The notes under the pieces were generated by a model. The model was given only the letters and a program-made list of their open reading frames with translations. It did no database searches and was not told where the DNA came from. Made by a program: the position numbers and the translations under genes. 17,060 nucleotides of DNA from Bacteroidales bacterium. Its GTDB lineage: Bacteria; Bacteroidota; Bacteroidia; Bacteroidales; JAAUTT01. The stretch spans positions 1 through 17,060 of the forward strand of contig JANXXY010000283.1 in assembly GCA_025350365.1 (NCBI GenBank). Reading direction: 5' to 3'. Position 1 is the first letter of the stretch. Each line of letters begins with the position of its first letter. Shown here one piece after another: positions 13,944 through 17,060 of the stretch.

Positions 13944-14705
13944 TCAGATGGTAATTGTCATTCCATCATACGAAAGCTTAATATTGTCAGGTAATTCTTT
14001 ATTCACCTCATAGTCGCAACCCATTTGATGGCTAATATGCGTGATAAAGCCAGAGTCCGGTTTTATTTCATTTATCAGATTCACTGCCTCAGAAAGGGAA
14101 AAATGTGAGATGTGTTTTTGCTTGCGAAGTCCGTTAATAACCAAATATTTAGAACCTTTAAGCTTTTCCTTTTCTTCGGATGAAATAAAATTAGCGTCAG
14201 TCACATAAGTAAAATCGCCAATCCTAAATCCCAATACTGGTAAACGCATGTGGATTGCCCTTATTGGTATAATAGGAACTCCTCCAATTTCAAATTTATG
14301 ATTATCAATTAAATGCATTGTTACTTGTGGTATTCCAGGATATTTTTGTTCGGCAAAGATGTAGGCAAATTCCTGTTTAATTGCCCAATGCACCCTTTCC
14401 TCTGCATAAATATCTATTGGTTTTTGCTGAACATAATTAAAAGCACGAATATCATCGAGACCGGCAATATGATCCTTATGCTCATGTGTAAAGAGTATGG
14501 CGTCAAGAGCGGAAACATTGGCCCTTAACATCTGCTGCCGGAAATCGGGACCGGAATCAATTACAAAGTTTTTATCGTCAATTTCAATCAATATTGAGGA
14601 GCGCAAACGCTTATCGCGAGGGTCTGTTGAGCGACAAACGTCGCAATTACAAGCTATTACCGGGATACCTTGTGAGGTTCCTGTACCTAAAAATGTTACT
14701 TTCAA
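13944..14705 (-). CDS. MBL-fold metallo-hydrolase, PhnP-like
   Basis: A 253-residue cytosolic metallo-beta-lactamase-fold protein. It starts KVTFLGTGTSQGIPVIACNCDVC, including the structural-zinc cysteines of the PhnP group (C19, C21, C24), then SSILIEIDDKNFVIDSGPDFRQQML and the hallmark THEHKDH (H74, H76, D78, H79). AIHMRLPVLGFRIGDFTYVTDANFISS and HISHQMG supply the remaining metal ligands. PhnP is a cyclic phosphodiesterase, but Bacteroidota homologues lie outside phosphonate operons and no phn gene is near, so the substrate is open. There is no suitable ATG: the frame opens at TTG 14732, and a second TTG at 14705 gives the family-like N terminus MKVTFLGTG, which I prefer. The next ATG would delete the zinc motif. 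Confidence 0.85.
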   Translation of the reverse strand: MKVTFLGTGTSQGIPVIACNCDVCRSTDPRDKRLRSSILIEIDDKNFVIDSGPDFRQQMLRANVSALDAILFTHEHKDHIAGLDDIRAFNYVQQKPIDIYAEERVHWAIKQEFAYIFAEQKYPGIPQVTMHLIDNHKFEIGGVPIIPIRAIHMRLPVLGFRIGDFTYVTDANFISSEEKEKLKGSKYLVINGLRKQKHISHFSLSEAVNLINEIKPDSGFITHISHQMGCDYEVNKELPDNIKLSYDGMTITI

Positions 14706-14814
14706 AATGGAAATTTTATTGAAACTTTTCAAATTGTAAATTTACCAAAACATTTTTATACTTATCAAATGTTTCAAGCATTCGTGTTTTGTCTTGAATT
14801 TAACATATCCGTAA

Positions 14815-15693
14815 TCATAATATTTTATCAAACCTTTCTTTATAATGACACTTTCTGCATAATTTCTCAACTGATCTGGAGTTCGAAAATCCATTATATA
14901 TGTTAATTGATCTTTCGGTTGCGAGTATTTCATTAAATTGTTCGGTAAATATGTTACCGAGATTTATAATCCCCTCTGCATCGAGACAACATGGCACAAC
15001 AGTGCCATCAACAAGAATAGCCACCTGGTCTCTGAGACCCAGGCAAAACCCGTTTAAGTTATCGTTTGTATCGTTTAAATTGGGCCAGGTAAATTCGTAT
15101 TCGAAATGTAAGTAAAGTCTATCCGCTAGTTTTACGTTTGTGCCAGGTTTCATCATCTCCAAGGCAGGAAAAGGCAGACATAGATCCTTTATCAATGATT
15201 TAATAATATATTCGTTATTTTGTAATTGCTTATCGTTTTCCTTATTCAGATTCCATAATCTAAGGGAGAGATACATGTTGGTTGTCTCAAGAGCCTCTTT
15301 CACAAAAACAACAATATTTTTAAGGTAATCAATTTTATTCTTATTATCTGATTGTTCGTCAAAGCTATGCAGAGAAATGTTGATTTGCCTTACGGCAGGG
15401 TCGGATACTAATATAGATGTTGCATTTTTAAGAAGTGTTCCGTTGGTGGTTAAATTAATTTTGAATCCTTTCTTATTGCTAATTTCTATTATTTTAGCAA
15501 GTTCAGGATGAAGAAGGGGTTCGCCCTTAACATGCAAATAGATATAGCTTGAAAATGGTTTTATTTTATCAAGAATGGCCGTAAAAGAAGCCAGTTTCAT
15601 GAATTCGGGTTTTCTATCACTTTTTGAACAGAAACTGCAATTAAGGTTGCAGACATTGGTGATTTCGATGTAAATTTTTTTGAATTTTTTCAC
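14815..15693 (-). CDS. Radical SAM protein with SPASM-like C-terminal domain
   Basis: A 292-residue protein starting at GTG 15693. The radical SAM motif is CNLNCSFC (C15, C19, C22), binding the [4Fe-4S] cluster that cleaves S-adenosylmethionine. KGEPLLHPEL (about 57-66) is the SAM-binding GGEP-like motif, and INLTTNGTLL and QINISLHSFDE are the expected barrel strands. The C-terminal part has NGFCLGLRDQVAILVDG followed by VVPCCLDAEG and then LCRKCHYKERF, giving cysteines 217, 235, 236, 279 and 282 for at least one auxiliary cluster of the SPASM/twitch type. Such enzymes mature peptides or modify small molecules, but no precursor peptide or obvious substrate gene is adjacent. Function is unassigned. 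The true start could not be improved, since no ATG precedes CNLNC. Confidence 0.9.
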   Translation of the reverse strand: MKKFKKIYIEITNVCNLNCSFCSKSDRKPEFMKLASFTAILDKIKPFSSYIYLHVKGEPLLHPELAKIIEISNKKGFKINLTTNGTLLKNATSILVSDPAVRQINISLHSFDEQSDNKNKIDYLKNIVVFVKEALETTNMYLSLRLWNLNKENDKQLQNNEYIIKSLIKDLCLPFPALEMMKPGTNVKLADRLYLHFEYEFTWPNLNDTNDNLNGFCLGLRDQVAILVDGTVVPCCLDAEGIINLGNIFTEQFNEILATERSINIYNGFSNSRSVEKLCRKCHYKERFDKIL

Positions 15694-15858
15694 GATAAGT
15701 AACGCTTCGTTAAATTTGATAATTTGAAAATGATTGGCTATAACTAGTTACGAACAATTTCATTTTCTGAATTTGCGCTCATTATCAGTACATTAAAAAA
15801 ATATACCAAAGTATTGGATAAGAAACACTTCTCAATTGCAAATGCAAACAGTATCAAC

Positions 15859-16428
15859 CTATTTAATTTCAACTTTGTCATTAGCTCTCATAGCTACTTC
15901 ATTTAATGATTTTCTTATTCGCGGAGCCGCCTGGCGTTTTAATAATTCATCTGAAAGCATAGAACTATCCCCCGGGTAACCGACAGCAATGATAGCTATG
16001 GGTTCAAATTGCTGCGGTAACGAAAAATTAATTTTCGCTTTAGAGCCATCAAATCCTCCCATGGGATGTGTTACTAATCTCATGCTTGCTGCCTGAATCA
16101 TCAAAAGTGAATTTGCCAGACAAGTATCGTGCCATGCATATTTATTTTGAAATATCTTTTCATTATGAATGTATTCCATTTGAGCAAATGATAATATTAA
16201 AAGAGCAGCATCCTTGGCCCAATTTCTGTTTCCCTCCACTAACGCATCGAGAAAAAGATTAAACTCAGGTTCATCCCTGACAGCGTAAATAAATCTCCAA
16301 GGCTGAATATTCATGCTAGATGGAGCCAGATGTGCAGCGTCAAATAATTCATTAACTTTTTCCGGTTCAATCATTTTTTTGGAAAATGAAAAGACACTTC
16401 TTCTATTTTGTATAAATTTAATTATCAT
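15859..16428 (-). CDS. Nitroreductase-family flavoprotein
   Basis: A 189-residue FMN-binding protein of the nitroreductase superfamily, normally a homodimer that uses NAD(P)H. FMN phosphate contacts are expected from the N-terminal RRSVFSF (R9, R10, S11) and from LAPSSMNIQPWRFIYAV (about 35-50), both typical. The middle segment WHDTCLANSLLMIQAASMRL is the dimer helix, and IAIIAVGYPGD followed by a basic C-terminal region (LKRQAAPRIRKSL) completes the fold. The length fits the short subgroup. Substrate cannot be assigned from sequence. It is flanked by the radical SAM gene (165 bases downstream, same strand) and by a 483-base intergenic stretch upstream. Start ATG at 16428. Confidence 0.93.
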   Translation of the reverse strand: MIIKFIQNRRSVFSFSKKMIEPEKVNELFDAAHLAPSSMNIQPWRFIYAVRDEPEFNLFLDALVEGNRNWAKDAALLILSFAQMEYIHNEKIFQNKYAWHDTCLANSLLMIQAASMRLVTHPMGGFDGSKAKINFSLPQQFEPIAIIAVGYPGDSSMLSDELLKRQAAPRIRKSLNEVAMRANDKVEIK

Positions 16429-16808
16429 AACATTAGTTTAATTTACCAATCATTATGAAATTATTTTATATACTGCCATTGGCTTCTCTGAGAAATCATT
16501 GCAAATAAATATAAAATATAGAAGGTATTACTACTTATCATCTGGAATTTCATTTTTAAATTCCAATAAAGACAACATTTGATAAAAAAATAAATAAGTC
16601 CCCCATTCCAAGTCCAAATCGGGATAGTATGTATTTACGCACTTTTTAGATTTATTCAATATTTAAACCGGACAAAAACAAAAATCACTATTGAATTATC
16701 ATATCCAAGATATGGACATGTTAAAATTATGTAAGGATATAGAACCTTAACAACATTTTTATCGAGCTTGTGGAGGTATGATAAAGCTCTTATTATGAAG
16801 AAATAAGT

Positions 16809-16846
16809 AAAAATGAATTGTAAAAATAGCAGTACAATTCATTTTT
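16809..16846. terminator. Strong 14-base stem-loop, bidirectional terminator candidate
   Basis: AAAAATGAATTGTA (16809-16822) and TACAATTCATTTTT (16833-16846) pair perfectly around a 10-base loop, with a T run at the 3' side on both strands. It can stop minus-strand transcripts of the RNA-binding protein gene that ends at 16912. Confidence 0.6.
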
Positions 16847-16857
16847 ATAACGTTATA
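16846..16857. repeat. 12-base perfect palindrome
   Basis: TATAACGTTATA is fully self-complementary and lies between two stem-loops. It could be a protein-binding site or part of a shared fold. Confidence 0.4.
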
Positions 16858-16858
16858 G

Positions 16859-16896
16859 AGTAATAGAAACAATCTGCTATTCCTGCTTCTATTACT
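16859..16896 (-). terminator. Stem-loop downstream of the RNA-binding protein gene
   Basis: AGTAATAGAA (16859-16868) and TTCTATTACT (16887-16896) pair perfectly around an 18-base loop, starting 16 bases after the minus-strand stop at 16912. There is no T run right after it; the stronger stem at 16809-16846 follows. Confidence 0.4.
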
Positions 16897-16911
16897 TAGA
16901 TATTAATAAAA

Positions 16912-17060
16912 TTAATAATCAGATCTTCTGGCGCTTCCACCTTTATTGTAGCCGCCTTTGCTTCCGCCACCGCCGCCGCTACCACCTTTGTAACCGCCGC
17001 CGCCACCGCCGCCGCTGCCACCTTTGTAACCGCCGCCGCCGCCACTGCCACCTTTGTAGC
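16912..17060 (-). CDS. Glycine-rich C terminus of an RNA-binding protein (partial)
   Basis: The last 49 codons of a minus-strand gene whose 5' part is outside the window. The tail consists of repeats of the form GYKGGSGGGGG and ends SGGKNYGG-like residues in reverse order on the plus strand, reading KGGYNKGGSARRSDY before TAA at 16914-16912. Such a glycine/tyrosine/arginine-rich tail is typical of the small RRM-type RNA-binding proteins that are abundant in Bacteroidota and are proposed to act as RNA chaperones. The RRM itself is not visible here, so the family is inferred from the tail alone. A different glycine-rich secreted protein cannot be ruled out, but the ARRSDY-type end favours an RNA-binding protein. 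Confidence 0.7.
   Translation of the reverse strand, partial: YKGGSGGGGGYKGGSGGGGGGGYKGGSGGGGGSKGGYNKGGSARRSDY
16982..17058. repeat. Coding tandem repeats of the glycine-rich tail
   Basis: CCACCTTTGTA recurs at 16982, 17018 and 17048 (spacing 36 and 30 bases), separated by GCC-rich glycine codons. The unit lengths are multiples of three, so changes in repeat number would preserve the reading frame. Confidence 0.75.

Larger units (their letters stand above)
16429..16911. other. 483-base AT-rich intergenic stretch with many inverted repeats
   Basis: I see no coding frame of gene-like character. It holds an 8-base stem (TGGAATTT 16543-16550 with AAATTCCA 16558-16565), then from 16700 a run of perfect inverted repeats: CATATC/GATATG (16700-16714), TAAGG/CCTTA (16732-16749), GAGCTT/AAGCTC (16764-16789), and the three listed separately. 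It is either regulatory and terminator DNA between the nitroreductase and the RNA-binding protein gene or a structured RNA. Confidence 0.5.

Noticed and set aside
14742..14933. A 63-codon minus-strand frame overlapping the end of the radical SAM gene
   Set aside because: It overlaps the well-supported C-terminal cysteine region of the radical SAM protein in another frame and has no recognisable domain or start context.
13944..16428. Metallo-hydrolase, radical SAM and nitroreductase as a new biosynthetic cluster
   Set aside because: Same strand only; gaps of over 100 bases, no precursor peptide, transporter or regulator. Kept only as a question under the radical SAM finding.
16938..17060. Short regular repeats at the right edge, considered as a CRISPR array
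   Set aside because: The repeats are in frame, encode glycine-rich protein and have no unique spacers of constant length.

Overview
The window reads as a low-GC, AT-rich genome segment from a member of the Bacteroidota, most likely an uncultured Bacteroidales-type bacterium. The evidence is the absence of Shine-Dalgarno sites, several promoter-like TAnnTTTG boxes (the Bacteroidota -7 element), and a gene set typical of that phylum: an aminoacyl-histidine dipeptidase, a DoxX/MauE-like membrane protein, folP next to the diadenylate cyclase gene, and a glycine-rich RNA-binding protein. Rubredoxin suggests an anaerobic or microaerophilic lifestyle. Taxonomy is inferred, not searched.

Layout, left to right. 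Positions 1-436 (minus) start as a CvfB-like S1 RNA-binding protein, but the leftmost ~142 bases are GC-rich and encode a piece of a polysaccharide-export SLBB protein; this looks like a chimeric join. Then come a NYN-nuclease/LOTUS protein (plus), a 65-residue hypothetical and a secreted hypothetical (minus), a rubredoxin too small for most ORF callers (plus), pepD (minus), cysQ (plus), an oligopeptide-type ABC permease (minus), and a DoxX-thioredoxin-like fusion with tmk as a minus-strand pair. folP (plus) is divergent from tmk. Next is an accessory patch, 8988-10102: a HigB/HigA-type toxin-antitoxin pair, a possible attC-like fold, a lipoprotein remnant without a normal start codon, and short tandem repeats. 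It separates folP from the diadenylate cyclase gene cdaA, two genes often adjacent in this phylum. The right half holds plsY and pckG (minus; pckG has a clear terminator and a good promoter), a PhnP-like metallo-hydrolase with a TTG start, a radical SAM/SPASM protein with a GTG start, a nitroreductase, a 483-base intergenic stretch with a run of perfect inverted repeats, and the 3' end of a glycine-rich RNA-binding protein that runs off the window.

Most genes are core housekeeping: nucleotide, folate and phospholipid synthesis, c-di-AMP signalling, gluconeogenesis, peptide use and PAP turnover. No CRISPR array, tRNA, rRNA, insertion sequence or phage gene was seen. I found no convincing new multi-gene system. 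The best leads are the chimeric left edge, the folP-cdaA insertion patch, and the hairpin cluster near 16700-16900.
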